Below are positions 19,100 to 27,711 of a stretch of 64,000 nucleotides of DNA, piece after piece. Source of the DNA: Virgibacillus sp. SK37 (lineage in GTDB: Bacteria > Bacillota > Bacilli > Bacillales > Amphibacillaceae); NCBI RefSeq assembly GCF_000725285.1, contig NZ_CP007161.1:1101911-1165910 (forward strand). Reading direction: 5' to 3'. The stretch's first letter is position 1. Every line of letters starts with the position of its first letter. The notes below the pieces were generated by a model. It was not told the origin of the DNA and ran no database searches. It saw only the letters and a list, made by a program, of their open reading frames with translations. The position numbers were made by a program, and so were the translations under genes.

Positions 19100-20611
19100 A
19101 TGAGCAACAGAGTAACTGAGACAGAAGTCATTTTAATTGGCGCAGGCATCATGAGTGCTACATTGGGAACCCTTCTGAAAGAGTTAGTACCTGAATGGGA
19201 AATCACCGTTTTTGAAAAACTGGATAAAGCGGGCGAAGAGAGCTCCAATGTATGGAATAATGCAGGAACAGGGCACTCTGCATTATGTGAGCTTAACTAT
19301 ACATCCGAAAAACCGGATGGATCAATGGATATTAGTAAAGCGATTAAAGTGAATGAGCAATTTCAGGTTTCAAAACAGTTTTGGGCTTATCTCGTCAACA
19401 ATAATCTGATTGGTGATCCACAGCAATTTATTATGTCTTTACCACACATGAGTTTAGTGCAGGGAGAAGACAATGTAACTTTTTTAAAGAAACGATTTAA
19501 AGCACTATCAAATAATCCTCTATTTGAGGGAATGGAATATTCCGATGATCCAAAGACATTGGTAGAATGGTTACCGCTTATTATGCAGGACCGTCCATCA
19601 GACGAGGCAATTGCAGCTACAAAAATGGATACAGGAACAGATGTAAACTTTGGGGCTTTGACGCGGATGTTGTTTGACCATTTACGTAGCAAAAATGTGG
19701 AGATCAACTATAAGCATAGTGTAGAAGACGTTAAGCGGACCAGTGACGGTAAATGGGAAGTAAGAGTACACGATATGGAAAATGATAAATTGGAGTTCCA
19801 TACATCCAAGTTCGTCTTTGTTGGCGGTGGCGGAGGCAGTCTCCATTTATTACAAAAAAGCGGCATACCAGAAGGAAAGCATATTGGTGGCTTCCCGGTA
19901 AGTGGTTTATTCATGGTGTGTAATAATCCCGATATTATTGAACAACACAATGCAAAAGTATATGGAAAAGCCAAAGTTGGCGCACCACCAATGTCTGTAC
20001 CACATTTGGATACGCGTTATATTGATGGTAAGCGTTCATTATTGTTTGGGCCATATGCAGGCTTCTCACCGAAATTCTTAAAAACAGGATCTATGTTTGA
20101 TTTAGTTACATCTGTAAAACCAAACAACGTTTTCACCATGCTCGCAGCGGGTGCGAAACAGATGCCACTAACCAAATATTTGATTACACAAGTCATGCAA
20201 TCCAAGGAAAAACGGATGGAAGAGTTACGTGAATTTATCCCTGACGCGCAGAGTAAGGATTGGGATTTAGTCGTTGCAGGTCAGCGTGTCCAAGTAATTA
20301 AGGACACTGAAGCGGGCGGCAAAGGGACATTGCAATTTGGTACAGAAGTAATTACTTCAGAAGATGGATCTATTGCAGCATTATTAGGCGCTTCTCCAGG
20401 AGCATCTACTGCTGTGCATGTCATGCTGGATGTGCTGAAACGTTGCTATCCACAGCATATAGAGGCATGGGAGCCAAAAATTAAGGAAATGGTTCCTTCT
20501 TATGGATTATCATTAATGGATCATCCAGAGCTTCTGAAGGAAATTCACCAAACAACAGCAAAAGCACTTGGCTTAACGGAAAAAGAGGGAAAACAAGCCG
20601 TATTGAGCTGA
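19100..20611 (+). CDS. mqo: Malate:quinone oxidoreductase
   Basis: 503 residues. A membrane-associated FAD enzyme that oxidises L-malate to oxaloacetate and reduces quinone, replacing or backing up NAD-malate dehydrogenase in the TCA cycle. It has an N-terminal [10 protein letters not shown] motif, then the family signature [15 protein letters not shown] near residue 54 and [20 protein letters not shown] near 245. The length matches the family (about 490-505). ATG 19100 is 9 nt after AAAAGG, and the TTG at 19091 is less likely. It is followed by a terminator and a box array. Confidence 0.96.
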   Translation: MSNRVTETEVILIGAGIMSATLGTLLKELVPEWEITVFEKLDKAGEESSNVWNNAGTGHSALCELNYTSEKPDGSMDISKAIKVNEQFQVSKQFWAYLVNNNLIGDPQQFIMSLPHMSLVQGEDNVTFLKKRFKALSNNPLFEGMEYSDDPKTLVEWLPLIMQDRPSDEAIAATKMDTGTDVNFGALTRMLFDHLRSKNVEINYKHSVEDVKRTSDGKWEVRVHDMENDKLEFHTSKFVFVGGGGGSLHLLQKSGIPEGKHIGGFPVSGLFMVCNNPDIIEQHNAKVYGKAKVGAPPMSVPHLDTRYIDGKRSLLFGPYAGFSPKFLKTGSMFDLVTSVKPNNVFTMLAAGAKQMPLTKYLITQVMQSKEKRMEELREFIPDAQSKDWDLVVAGQRVQVIKDTEAGGKGTLQFGTEVITSEDGSIAALLGASPGASTAVHVMLDVLKRCYPQHIEAWEPKIKEMVPSYGLSLMDHPELLKEIHQTTAKALGLTEKEGKQAVLS

Positions 20612-20634
20612 TTTGGCACGTCAAAGAAATAGTA

Positions 20635-20673
20635 AAGAACCTTTCTTCTGTTTGTAGGAGGAAGGTTCTTTTA
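20635..20673 (+). terminator. Terminator of mqo
   Basis: AAGAACCTTTCTTC pairs with GGAGGAAGGTTCTT (one bulge) and a short T run follows. Confidence 0.8.
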
Positions 20674-20676
20674 GAT

Positions 20677-20970
20677 TTTTGATAAAGCTTTTCTGCAGCG
20701 GAATCACTGTATTTATTGCTGATAACTGTAGTCTGTGGAGGATATACTTTATTTACTGCTGATTCCTGCAATCTATTGCTGATAGATCTTCTTTACTACT
20801 GATTAAGTTTGTCTACGGCGGATAGATCTCTTTTACTGCTGATTAAATTGATCTACGGCGGATTAATTTTTTCTCCTGCCGATTATTTTTACCTGCGGAG
20901 GATTAATCTCCTCTACGGCTGAAACACTCAGTTTACTGCGGATAACCTTCACTTACTGCCGATAAACTAC
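20677..20970 (+). repeat. Phased box array, CTGCNGAT family (long copy)
   Basis: GAT or GAA of each box falls at 20701, 20721, 20741 and so on to 20961: fourteen positions exactly 20 bp apart, with a further GAT in phase at 20681. Box types TACTGCTGAT and CTACGGCGGAT alternate through much of the array; the spacers are T-rich and variable. It lies 3' of mqo, before the BNR-repeat gene. Confidence 0.9.
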
Positions 20971-21043
20971 TTCAGTTTTTAACCTGGTAAAACTGGTTTT
21001 TTTCCATAACATCAACTAATTTTTCCAAGCAAGGGGATGGCTC

Positions 21044-21991
21044 ATGAAAACACTAATTATAGGTTTAGCAAGTATCATACTGGTTGGTTTGATTACAGGA
21101 ATGTTTGTATATGAAAACAGAGACGAGGTCAAACTCCCTCAATATCAGATAGACACGGAAGAACCTGAAAATAACCCCAACGCAACTACACAAACAGAAC
21201 CACAACAAGAAGATTTGTGGCCAGTAGATGGAGAGGAGATAAGTTATTCCTTGCAAAATGAAGAGCTACATATTACCTACGACAAGGGAAAAAGCTGGGT
21301 TACTGTCCCAGTGGAAAAAGATAAACTGTTTGCAGGAGAATACAATGGAAACAAGCAATCTCTCATTGACACCAGCTATATACTCACAGAGAAGCGGGCT
21401 GCTTTTCTTTATGCAGAAGGCGCAAACTGGGAATCCCAAACGGTTGGCATCGTTTATTCTGAGGATCAAGGGAAGACCTGGGAGGAAACCATTGTTACTG
21501 ACTCCTTTCCAGCTTTAAGATATAGAAAAGTAGACTTTTTAAACGATCAATTTGCTTACGTCATTTTGTCTGGTGGAAGAACCATGTCACAGGAGGGCAC
21601 ACAGCCATACCTTTCCAATGATGGGGGGAAGACCTGGACTCAAACAAATACACCAGAAACAACAAGGCTAGTATCTGACGGAGCGTTTATAAATGAAAAA
21701 ACCGGATTTCTATCCTATGGAACAATCAATCCCGAACAGCCGGACCTTTATATTACAGAGGATGCGGGGGAATCGTGGGAAATGGCAAGCTTTCAAATGC
21801 CAAAAAAATATGAAGCTGTTTTTGTTACAGCAGAAATGCCTGTTAAGGAAGAAGATCATTTAGCCGTATTAGTGAATCAGGGGCCGAATGGAGATTATCT
21901 GGGGGGAAAAGTCAAAGGTAAATTTATTTCCAAGGACAATGGAAAGACATGGGAATTTTCTGAGGAGGTGCAGCCAAGTGAAGAACAATAA
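21044..21991 (+). CDS. Membrane-anchored BNR/Asp-box beta-propeller protein
   Basis: 315 residues, an N-terminal signal anchor (residues 2-23), a Glu/Asn/Gln linker, then a propeller with five Asp-box motifs of the S-x-D-x-G-x-[TS]-W type (DKGKSW, SEDQGKTW, SNDGGKTW, TEDAGESW, SKDNGKTW). Such sialidase-like or Ycf48-like propellers often bind sugars or proteins. Sialidase catalysis is not supported, because no arginine triad is evident. CAAGGGGATGG precedes the ATG. It overlaps the next gene by 14 bp. Confidence 0.75.
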   Translation: MKTLIIGLASIILVGLITGMFVYENRDEVKLPQYQIDTEEPENNPNATTQTEPQQEDLWPVDGEEISYSLQNEELHITYDKGKSWVTVPVEKDKLFAGEYNGNKQSLIDTSYILTEKRAAFLYAEGANWESQTVGIVYSEDQGKTWEETIVTDSFPALRYRKVDFLNDQFAYVILSGGRTMSQEGTQPYLSNDGGKTWTQTNTPETTRLVSDGAFINEKTGFLSYGTINPEQPDLYITEDAGESWEMASFQMPKKYEAVFVTAEMPVKEEDHLAVLVNQGPNGDYLGGKVKGKFISKDNGKTWEFSEEVQPSEEQ

Positions 21992-22838
21992 AGGCAGGAA
22001 GGTGTTTGGCTGGTCACTTCTACTTATCGCACTGGGATTTTTTTGTCTGCAAATGGGGAGCTTGTTTGTCCAGGCACGCTTTGATGCTTCCTATATAGAT
22101 GATCGATTGTTTTATATTTTAAATATGATTATAGTTATTTGTCTTGTGCTTTCCATTTGGCTTTTACTAAAACCAGCGAAAAAAATTACGATCAGTTTAA
22201 CTATTATTTTTGCGTTGTTTGTAATTGCTAATGGAGTATTGCTTGTGAACAGAATGGAAGACACGAAAAATATTTTAAGCGTTTCACCAAATTGGCAGCA
22301 CGTGCTCTCCATTAAGCAAGATGTGCAAACAAAGGAAGCTGTATATTATCGTTCGTATTACGGAATTTTAGCGAGGCCAAAGGAACGATTACCTTATGAA
22401 ATGGACGGAGAATACCAGGTGGAATGGTTAGCCAAGGATGTGGCGGCGTTTACGTACAAAGCAACAGATCAATCCATTCAACAATTTATTGCAACTTATG
22501 GAGATCGAGGCAGTGGGACGTCTTACTATTATGTAGGAGGACAAACGCACGGAGTCTGGCAAGCAAAGGATACAAAAGTGATAAATGATCAAGAAGGTAT
22601 TTCAATCACACATAATGGTGAAACGGAAGTATTTGATTGGGATCATATCGAACAATTCGGAACCCTCGCTATTGTTTTAAAAAGGAATAATGAAGCTACG
22701 TGGACAATCGCATTAAAGGAAAATTTTGAGGTGCATTCTGATGCTTCCAGGGAAACGGTAGGCAATATCGCGCTATATAAGGCATCGTTAAAAGAAAGTG
22801 AACCAATTTTGCTGAATTATCAAGGTGAAAAAGAATAA
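21978..22838 (+). CDS. Membrane protein coupled to the BNR-repeat gene
   Basis: 286 residues with three N-terminal membrane segments (about 8-30, 40-62 and 70-90) and a C-terminal extracytoplasmic, beta-rich domain of about 190 residues. GTG 21978 is chosen because GAGGAGGTG lies 7 nt upstream; an ATG at 21888 would overlap the upstream gene by over 100 bp. The overlap suggests the two products act together. No known family. Confidence 0.7.
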   Translation: MKNNKGRKVFGWSLLLIALGFFCLQMGSLFVQARFDASYIDDRLFYILNMIIVICLVLSIWLLLKPAKKITISLTIIFALFVIANGVLLVNRMEDTKNILSVSPNWQHVLSIKQDVQTKEAVYYRSYYGILARPKERLPYEMDGEYQVEWLAKDVAAFTYKATDQSIQQFIATYGDRGSGTSYYYVGGQTHGVWQAKDTKVINDQEGISITHNGETEVFDWDHIEQFGTLAIVLKRNNEATWTIALKENFEVHSDASRETVGNIALYKASLKESEPILLNYQGEKE

Positions 22839-22844
22839 GAGTGA

Positions 22845-22877
22845 AAGATCATCCCTCGAGATGATCTTTTTTTATAG
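22845..22877 (+). terminator. Terminator after the BNR operon
   Basis: AAAGATCATC / GATGATCTTT hairpin with a 6-nt CTCGA-type loop and a T run. Confidence 0.88.
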
Positions 22878-22933
22878 AAATTTAAAGTTATTAATGGAAT
22901 ATTATGTTAATATGAAGGAGTAAATTATACTTT

Positions 22934-23125
22934 ATTTCGAAGTTAGTAATCATATTATTAAGTTTGCCTTTAGGAGAGAGAATGGTTGATATAGTGTATA
23001 AAGGCCAGAATCTTACTGGTGAATATGCATCTATCCTTAATGGGTTTATCCATTCCTTTATGATGATTTGTACACTTGTATTCAGTGTTGGTCTTATTGA
23101 TTTAAGAAAAAATACAAAAAAATAG
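22934..23125 (+). CDS. Small membrane protein with apparent ATT start
   Basis: Reading from ATT 22934 gives about 63 residues with two hydrophobic segments, separated by GERMVDIVYKGQNLTGE. The frame clearly codes (SKLVIILLSLP at the start, a Lys-rich end), but no ATG, GTG or TTG follows the AAGGAG at 22915 in the right place. The first ATG (22982) would remove the first helix. It is either a rare start codon or an inactive gene. It ends 11 bp before the CxxC protein. Confidence 0.45.
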   Translation: MSKLVIILLSLPLGERMVDIVYKGQNLTGEYASILNGFIHSFMMICTLVFSVGLIDLRKNTKK

Positions 23126-23136
23126 GAGGTGCCTAC

Positions 23137-23424
23137 ATGCCAGCCTGTCAAAACTGTGGAAAAGCATGGACGTGGGTACAAACGGTGAAAACGTTATTTA
23201 AATTAACATGCCCCTATTGTGGTGAAAAACAATATGAATCTGCAGCATCTAGAACAAAGAGCAGTGTGTTTATGCTTATACCATTACTTATATTAATAAT
23301 CAATGTATGGCTACAGCTTTCTTTTGCGATGGTGATACTAACGGCTTTACTATTAGTACTCATCATACTTGCTTGTTATCCATTTATTCTGGAATTATCG
23401 AATGAGAAAGAACCCTATTGGTAA
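23137..23424 (+). CDS. CxxC-CxxC zinc-ribbon membrane protein (TIGR04104-like)
   Basis: 95 residues. C-Q-N-C and C-P-Y-C flank a basic aromatic segment at the N-terminus, followed by two membrane helices. This matches the small cxxc_20_cxxc family of Bacillaceae, of unknown function, presumably a zinc knuckle in the cytoplasm tethered to the membrane. ATAGGAGGTGCC precedes the ATG. A paralogue is at 34309. Confidence 0.8.
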   Translation: MPACQNCGKAWTWVQTVKTLFKLTCPYCGEKQYESAASRTKSSVFMLIPLLILIINVWLQLSFAMVILTALLLVLIILACYPFILELSNEKEPYW

Positions 23425-23535
23425 GTGCAAGGAAAGATTAAGGTGTTACATTATTCATCCTGATGACCATATGCTAGTCTGCTTCGCGCTTCATTTATCA
23501 TTCTATTTATAAACAAAGTAGAAAGAAGGAGACGT

Positions 23536-24144
23536 ATGTTGAAGAGGGGAAAAAGAAAATATCATCTGCCTTTTTGCACAATTTTTTATCTGATAATTTT
23601 TATTTTTACATTATTTCAACTACCCGGTATTAGCCATGCTTGCTCGTGTCTGGAACCCGGTGCCCCTAAAGAAGAATTTAAGCACAGTTCCGCAGTTTTC
23701 ACTGGGAAAGTAATAGAACGAATAGATAAAAACGAAAATAATCTAATTCAATCCTCAGCAGATCAAATTGCTGTAGTTTTTAAAGTGGATAAGACGTGGA
23801 AAGGAATAAATGAAACGGAAGTTATTGTTTATACAGAGAGAGATTCGGCAAGTTGTGGATTTGAATTTAAACTAAACAATTCGTATCTAGTATATGCAAC
23901 GAAAAAGGATAATAAGCTTCATGTCAGCTTATGTTCCAGAACTACCACCTTAACAGAAGCCGCACAGGATTTTACAGAACTAGGAGATGGAAAGAAGCCA
24001 ACCAACCAAGTATCTGTCAATGGGAACGATGAATCTAATGAGAGTACTAATCTAGGGTTTTTTATTTATTTGGCAATAATGTTCTTGTTGCTGGGTGGCG
24101 GGTACAGGATGGTATTAAAATATAGGAGAAATTATTATAGCTGA
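23536..24144 (+). CDS. Secreted, C-terminally anchored TIMP/NTR-like protein
   Basis: 202 residues. A signal peptide is followed by ACSCLEPGAPKEEFKHSSAV, typical of bacterial proteins annotated as tissue-inhibitor-of-metalloproteinase-like (NTR/OB fold). Further Cys residues (SASCGF, LCSRT) can pair with the C-S-C motif. A C-terminal helix (about 175-192) followed by Lys/Arg anchors it to the membrane. The fold is likely; an inhibitor function is not established. AGAAGGAGACGT precedes the ATG. Confidence 0.75.
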   Translation: MLKRGKRKYHLPFCTIFYLIIFIFTLFQLPGISHACSCLEPGAPKEEFKHSSAVFTGKVIERIDKNENNLIQSSADQIAVVFKVDKTWKGINETEVIVYTERDSASCGFEFKLNNSYLVYATKKDNKLHVSLCSRTTTLTEAAQDFTELGDGKKPTNQVSVNGNDESNESTNLGFFIYLAIMFLLLGGGYRMVLKYRRNYYS

Positions 24145-24160
24145 AAAAGGAAGGGATAAG

Positions 24161-24346
24161 TTGTACAAAAGATTAAGAACATTTTTGTTTGGAATGTTAG
24201 GCGTATTTGTAGGTATGATCGCTTCGGATATAATTCAAACTGGTGAAATAAATTGGAATAACATTGGCTTATTTATTACGCTTATATTTCTTATATTGCT
24301 TTTTATATTGGGAATAAGTTTGTATAAGAAAAAGGATGAAAATTAG
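24161..24346 (+). CDS. Small two-helix membrane protein
   Basis: 61 residues with two hydrophobic segments (about 8-25 and 36-53) and a Lys-rich tail. TTG 24161 is preceded by AAAAAGGAAGGG. Close behind the TIMP-like gene, so probably co-transcribed. Function unknown. Confidence 0.6.
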   Translation: MYKRLRTFLFGMLGVFVGMIASDIIQTGEINWNNIGLFITLIFLILLFILGISLYKKKDEN

Positions 24347-24409
24347 TGGTGGACTTCTATGCCATATCATGAATTAAGTAATTGCGGGAACTGAAAAGGA
24401 GGATTAATT

Positions 24410-24949
24410 ATCCATAAACTATGTAAGGTAATAATGCTACTAGCTGCAATTTTTCTGGTGTCTTGTCAAACACATGCTAAAAACATAGAAGAACCTTATG
24501 AGGGAGCATCATTAGAATTGGCAGTGGTCGGCGAAGAACCTGATGTGAGAGAAAAACAGATAAAATTTAGTGAATTATCGTTAGAAGAACTCTATAACAC
24601 TCCATCTGGTAAATACGATGCAGTGTTTATTATGAAGGATCATTTAACAGAAGCGTCCAAAGAAAAATATATTGAAATGTACAGAGATAAAGAAATGCCA
24701 TTCTTTTTTGTAGAATCAAAAGCAAGTCATGTTCCTTTTATAAAAATGGAGAATCCGGAATCTTACGAGCAAACAGCTGAAAAAATTGACGATACACAAA
24801 ATTTTATCTCTGGAATTTTGTATGTAGGCGGAGAGAAAGAATACCGTAGTTGGAAATTTTCCTACCCTATCCAGGATAGTGAAATTATACGAGATAATGT
24901 TCAAGGAATATATAGTGCTGCATTCAAAGTTATTGATGGTTTGAAGTAG
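24410..24949 (+). CDS. Lipoprotein with apparent ATC start
   Basis: About 179 residues. Read from ATC 24410, the N-terminus is HKLCKVIMLLAAIFLVSC, a complete lipoprotein signal with lipobox L-V-S-C. AAAAGGAGG ends 7 nt before this ATC, which is where a start codon is expected. The first canonical start (ATG 24434) lies 31 nt from that site and would remove the basic n-region. The mature domain has alternating alpha and beta segments; no family recognised. Confidence 0.6.
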   Translation: MHKLCKVIMLLAAIFLVSCQTHAKNIEEPYEGASLELAVVGEEPDVREKQIKFSELSLEELYNTPSGKYDAVFIMKDHLTEASKEKYIEMYRDKEMPFFFVESKASHVPFIKMENPESYEQTAEKIDDTQNFISGILYVGGEKEYRSWKFSYPIQDSEIIRDNVQGIYSAAFKVIDGLK

Positions 24950-25023
24950 GAATCTATAATAACTGCTAAATTTATTGTGAAAATAGCTATGAATTATGGT
25001 AGGTTTTTTAAGTCCTACTGTGC

Positions 25024-25048
25024 CGCAAACGGGCCAGATTGTTGAATT
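25024..25048 (+). repeat. GGGCGC-type intergenic box
   Basis: Reads GCAAACGGGCC then AGATTGTTGAAT. One copy of the separator motif whose consensus is about CAAnnGGGCGCnnTTnTnGAATAAG. Confidence 0.5.
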
Positions 25049-25079
25049 TTAATTTAGTTAAAAGGGAGAGGTTATCAGG

Positions 25080-25375
25080 GTGGAAATAGACTTTTTTTGG
25101 ATAGGAATAGGGTTAATTGGAGGGTTAGTGGGATTAGGATAATTTTAGGAGATGGATTAAAAAACTTCCAAAATCCAAAAGCCAGTTCTTCAGGTTATCC
25201 TACATTAATTAAAGAAAAAGATATGCATATTTATTTAGGTCTAAGTAAAGAAGAATTAAATGAATTGTTAAACAAATATACAAATGCGCCGAAGATTGAA
25301 CTTAAAGGTACTACCTACTATCCGTACCAACAATTTATAGAGTGGGGATCTTCTAATGATATTTATGAAAATTAA
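25080..25375 (+). pseudogene. Frameshifted small membrane/HTH-like protein
   Basis: A GTG at 25080 begins MEIDFFWIGIGLIGGLVGLG and stops at 25140. The shifted frame continues directly as IILGDGLKNFQNPK and then a 70-residue domain (DMHIYLGLSKEELNELLNK then GTTYYPYQQFIEW) resembling a small winged-helix or excisionase-like fold. One extra base near 25138 would give a single protein of about 98 residues, a membrane helix plus a soluble domain. It may be a mutation, a sequencing error or a programmed shift. Confidence 0.6.
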
Positions 25376-25383
25376 CTTTTTCA

Positions 25384-25445
25384 AAAAAGCGCAATTCTGA
25401 ATTAAGAGTGATACCGTTAAAGGGCCAGATCGTATGGTAAATATT
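25384..25445 (+). repeat. Two GGGCGC-type boxes in tandem
   Basis: AAAGCGCAATTCTGAATTAAG at 25387, then TTAAAGGGCCAGATCGTATG at 25418, in the gap between the frameshifted gene and a 27-residue ORF. Confidence 0.45.
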
Positions 25446-25474
25446 TTGCTAATCAGAAGAAAAAGGGAGTGGAT

Positions 25475-25558
25475 TTGATAAATCCTTCTATCTTGGCTGC
25501 ATTACTTGTAATCTTTATAGGTGCTTTTAGTTATAAATCTAAAAAGAAAAAAGATTAA
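25475..25558 (+). CDS. 27-residue membrane peptide
   Basis: TTG start 4-5 nt after AAAGGGAGTGG, one hydrophobic helix (ILAALLVIFIGAF), then SYKSKKKKD. Size and layout fit a small membrane-inserted peptide. It could be a toxin-like peptide or a gene fragment; nothing distinguishes these. Confidence 0.45.
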   Translation: MINPSILAALLVIFIGAFSYKSKKKKD

Positions 25559-25585
25559 GCAGGCGCTAGTTGTCGCATAAGGTTT
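25559..25585 (+). repeat. GGGCGC-type intergenic box
   Basis: AGCAGGCGCTAGTTGTCGCAT then AAGG, immediately after the 27-residue ORF. Confidence 0.5.
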
Positions 25586-25681
25586 GTGCTAGAATTGGCC
25601 ATTATGTTAGGGAATGACACATCAAATCCTAAATGTGTATTAGATTTAGTGGCAAAAGACTTAAGACAAGGAGAGGATACT

Positions 25682-25882
25682 ATGGCGAAAAAGATACATA
25701 TTTACAACATCACAGTATCAACTGGAGAGCAGTTTAAAAATGTACGAATTGAGGGAGAAATTAGCAGAAAATACTCAGGTATTGCAACGGATTTTATTCC
25801 TGTAGAAAACGAAAATGGTCAAACAGTAGAATTAACGAAATATCAAATTGTTAAAGCTGAATTGGTTGATGTTGAAGAATAA
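25682..25882 (+). CDS. Small soluble hypothetical protein
   Basis: 66 residues, beta-rich, starting MAKKIHIYNITVSTG. ATG 25682 is preceded by AAGGAGAGG at 7 nt, so the upstream in-frame ATG at 25586 is not used. No family recognised. Flanked on both sides by GGGCGC boxes, that is, a single-gene unit. Confidence 0.6.
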   Translation: MAKKIHIYNITVSTGEQFKNVRIEGEISRKYSGIATDFIPVENENGQTVELTKYQIVKAELVDVEE

Positions 25883-25893
25883 AAGTTCTGCTT

Positions 25894-25924
25894 CAATCGG
25901 GCGCGATAATCTAATAAGGTTTGG
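25894..25924 (+). repeat. GGGCGC-type intergenic box
   Basis: CAATCGGGCGCGATAATCTA then ATAAGG; one of the best-preserved copies. Confidence 0.6.
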
Positions 25925-26021
25925 AACATTAACACAATATAAAGGCCGTTTAATTCAATTACAATTGGAGTTGAAAAGTATATTTGGTATATCTATATTA
26001 TAAAGAAAGAGGTGTAAAAAA

Positions 26022-26230
26022 GTGTCAGAAAAACCAAAGTAGTTCCAACTGAAAAGATGAAAGAAATGAGTATAGAAGTAGGAAAAGCACTTGGAGATGC
26101 AATAAGAAAGCACCCTAAAGAATCATTAGGTATTGGTTTGGCTTTAGGTGGTCTTTATATCCTAAAAGATAAAAAAATTAAACTCAAGATTAAGAGACGG
26201 GATTTAGATATTGAATTTGAGACGGAATAA
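26022..26230 (+). pseudogene. Frameshifted small protein
   Basis: GTG 26022, a few nt after AAAGAGGTG, reads MSEKPK and stops. The shifted frame reads VVPTEKMKEMSIEVGKALG and continues for about 60 residues with a hydrophobic middle (LGIGLALGGLYIL) and a basic tail. A single missing A in the CCAAAG stretch explains it. An intact product could only start at ATG 26057 (57 residues) without a ribosome site. Confidence 0.55.
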
Positions 26231-26268
26231 CGTGTTTTAAAGACATTGACCTGGAGCATGATAGTACT

Positions 26269-26299
26269 CCGCAATTGGGCGCACTTGCGGAGTAAAGGA
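26269..26299 (+). repeat. GGGCGC-type intergenic box
   Basis: CGCAATTGGGCGCACTTGCG then GAGTAAAGG. Confidence 0.6.
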
Positions 26300-26368
26300 C
26301 AGCAATGTGTTTCCCATATTAGGGAATATATTGTTTAGAAGACTGAAATTATCGGAAGGTGATGCACT

Positions 26369-26593
26369 ATCGAAGAAGAAAAGAATGGAAGCGTAATACT
26401 TTTAACAATTGGTTGGCTATCAGCATTGTTATCATTCGGCTTTTTTCCTGTTTTTCTTGGACCTTTCGCTATTTGTATAGGCGTTGTCTTAAGGAAAGAT
26501 TATGAGTTAGATAGAAAAGGTTTAACCTTGATTGTGATGGGAATTTTTGGTCTGATTGTGGGTATGATGATAGGTTTTTTATTGCCCGTATAA
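26369..26593 (+). CDS. Two-helix membrane protein with apparent ATC start
   Basis: 74 residues if ATC 26369 is the start: EEEKNGSVILLTIGWLSAL, a second segment GFFPVFLGPFAICIGVVL, and a third near the C-terminus. The pattern is like small DUF4190-type proteins, which commonly begin M-E-E-x-K-N-G, so the ATC stands exactly where Met is expected. GGAAGGTG lies 7 nt upstream. No ATG, GTG or TTG is available in frame before the first helix. Confidence 0.5.
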   Translation: MEEEKNGSVILLTIGWLSALLSFGFFPVFLGPFAICIGVVLRKDYELDRKGLTLIVMGIFGLIVGMMIGFLLPV

Positions 26594-26628
26594 TTTATAA
26601 GCATCTATTGTTGTAGTGACGATATACC

Positions 26629-26658
26629 ATAAAAGGGCGCACTTCCGGAATAAAGTGT
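26629..26658 (+). repeat. GGGCGC-type intergenic box
   Basis: AAAAGGGCGCACTTCCGGAA then TAAAG. Confidence 0.6.
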
Positions 26659-26671
26659 TGTGTCCAAATTG

Positions 26672-26705
26672 CCTTTGTAGGGCCATATTCTATAAGAAAC
26701 AATTC
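26672..26705 (+). repeat. GGGCGC-type intergenic box, GGGCC variant
   Basis: TTGTAGGGCCATATTCTATA then AGAAACAA. After it, a 39-codon open stretch (about 26713-26832) with no start codon looks like a gene remnant. Confidence 0.4.
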
Positions 26706-26848
26706 AACTTAATAATTTAAAGGTGCAGATAATGCGGTTATATCTGTAAACGATGCTGTTTACAAAAGAATAAGTATAATAGAGATAAATGATAAAATAA
26801 CAATTGGTTATGAATTTTTCGATTTAATACTTTAGGGGGAAGCAGATA

Positions 26849-27505
26849 ATGCGGTTTATTGTAAATAAATTATTATTAATTGGGTCATTAGGAATAATGA
26901 TAGGTGCTTGTTCTACAGCAACTGATACAGAAGGAAGGTCAGAAAACACACCAGAAGAGTCCACAGTAGAAGCTGTAAATGAAACTAAAGAACCTGAAGA
27001 AAGGAGTATTGTTGCCAATGAAATTACAAAAATCTTCTATCCAGAAGTAACTAAATTAAGAAGTCTTACCGAAAAGGATCTTGAGTGGTACGATATTATT
27101 ATGACAAGATTAAATGCTATAGATGATTACTCTGGTGATCGGGAGACTGTGTATGAGATAGCTGAAGAACATAACGAAGATCCTGAAGATCTGTGGTTTA
27201 GATGGTTAGAGATAGTTGACGCAAAATGGCACGGAGAAATAGGGGATTATGCTGTTTTGGGGGAGGATCTTGACAAATTATTCAGCGAAATTATTGAGAA
27301 AAACATCGTTGGAGAAAACGTAGAACGGATTGGCGGTCAGTATAAATTACCCGACGATGAAGAAAATTTAACTACCTCTGGAAATTGGAACTTAGACGTA
27401 GATGGGGAATCTTATGAAATTGGTTTCGTAATTGAACATAAAGATGATTTTAATATTGCTGAGTTAATTGAATTAAGTATTGACGGGGAAAATATAGATT
27501 TTTAG
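26849..27505 (+). CDS. Acidic lipoprotein of unknown function
   Basis: 218 residues, lipobox I-G-A-C near residue 21, then a Glu/Thr-rich linker (to about 55) and an acidic alpha/beta domain. No family recognised. TTAGGGGGAAGC precedes the ATG. Bounded by GGGCGC boxes upstream (26672) and downstream (27582). Confidence 0.7.
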   Translation: MRFIVNKLLLIGSLGIMIGACSTATDTEGRSENTPEESTVEAVNETKEPEERSIVANEITKIFYPEVTKLRSLTEKDLEWYDIIMTRLNAIDDYSGDRETVYEIAEEHNEDPEDLWFRWLEIVDAKWHGEIGDYAVLGEDLDKLFSEIIEKNIVGENVERIGGQYKLPDDEENLTTSGNWNLDVDGESYEIGFVIEHKDDFNIAELIELSIDGENIDF

Positions 27506-27581
27506 TTTAGTTATGTTCCTGGTAACTATTTCGATGCTTTAAAAACTAATTCCTTCTATCGCTTAATTAATAAAAATCTCT

Positions 27582-27612
27582 CAACAAACGGGTGCGATTA
27601 TAGAAAACGAAT
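27582..27612 (+). repeat. GGGCGC-type intergenic box
   Basis: CAACAAACGGGTGCGATTAT then AGAAAACG; GGGTGC variant. Confidence 0.55.
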
Positions 27613-27711
27613 ATCTAAAGCATATCCCTTACCGTATCGATATTTCACATCATATGTTGTATAATAAGCATAAGATTTATTTAAAATATTTCCTCGGGGG
27701 AGGAATTTATA

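Noticed and set aside
26713-26832. 39-codon open stretch (KGADNAVISVNDAVYKRISI...)
   Set aside because: No start codon or ribosome site and it follows a stop directly; at most a gene remnant.
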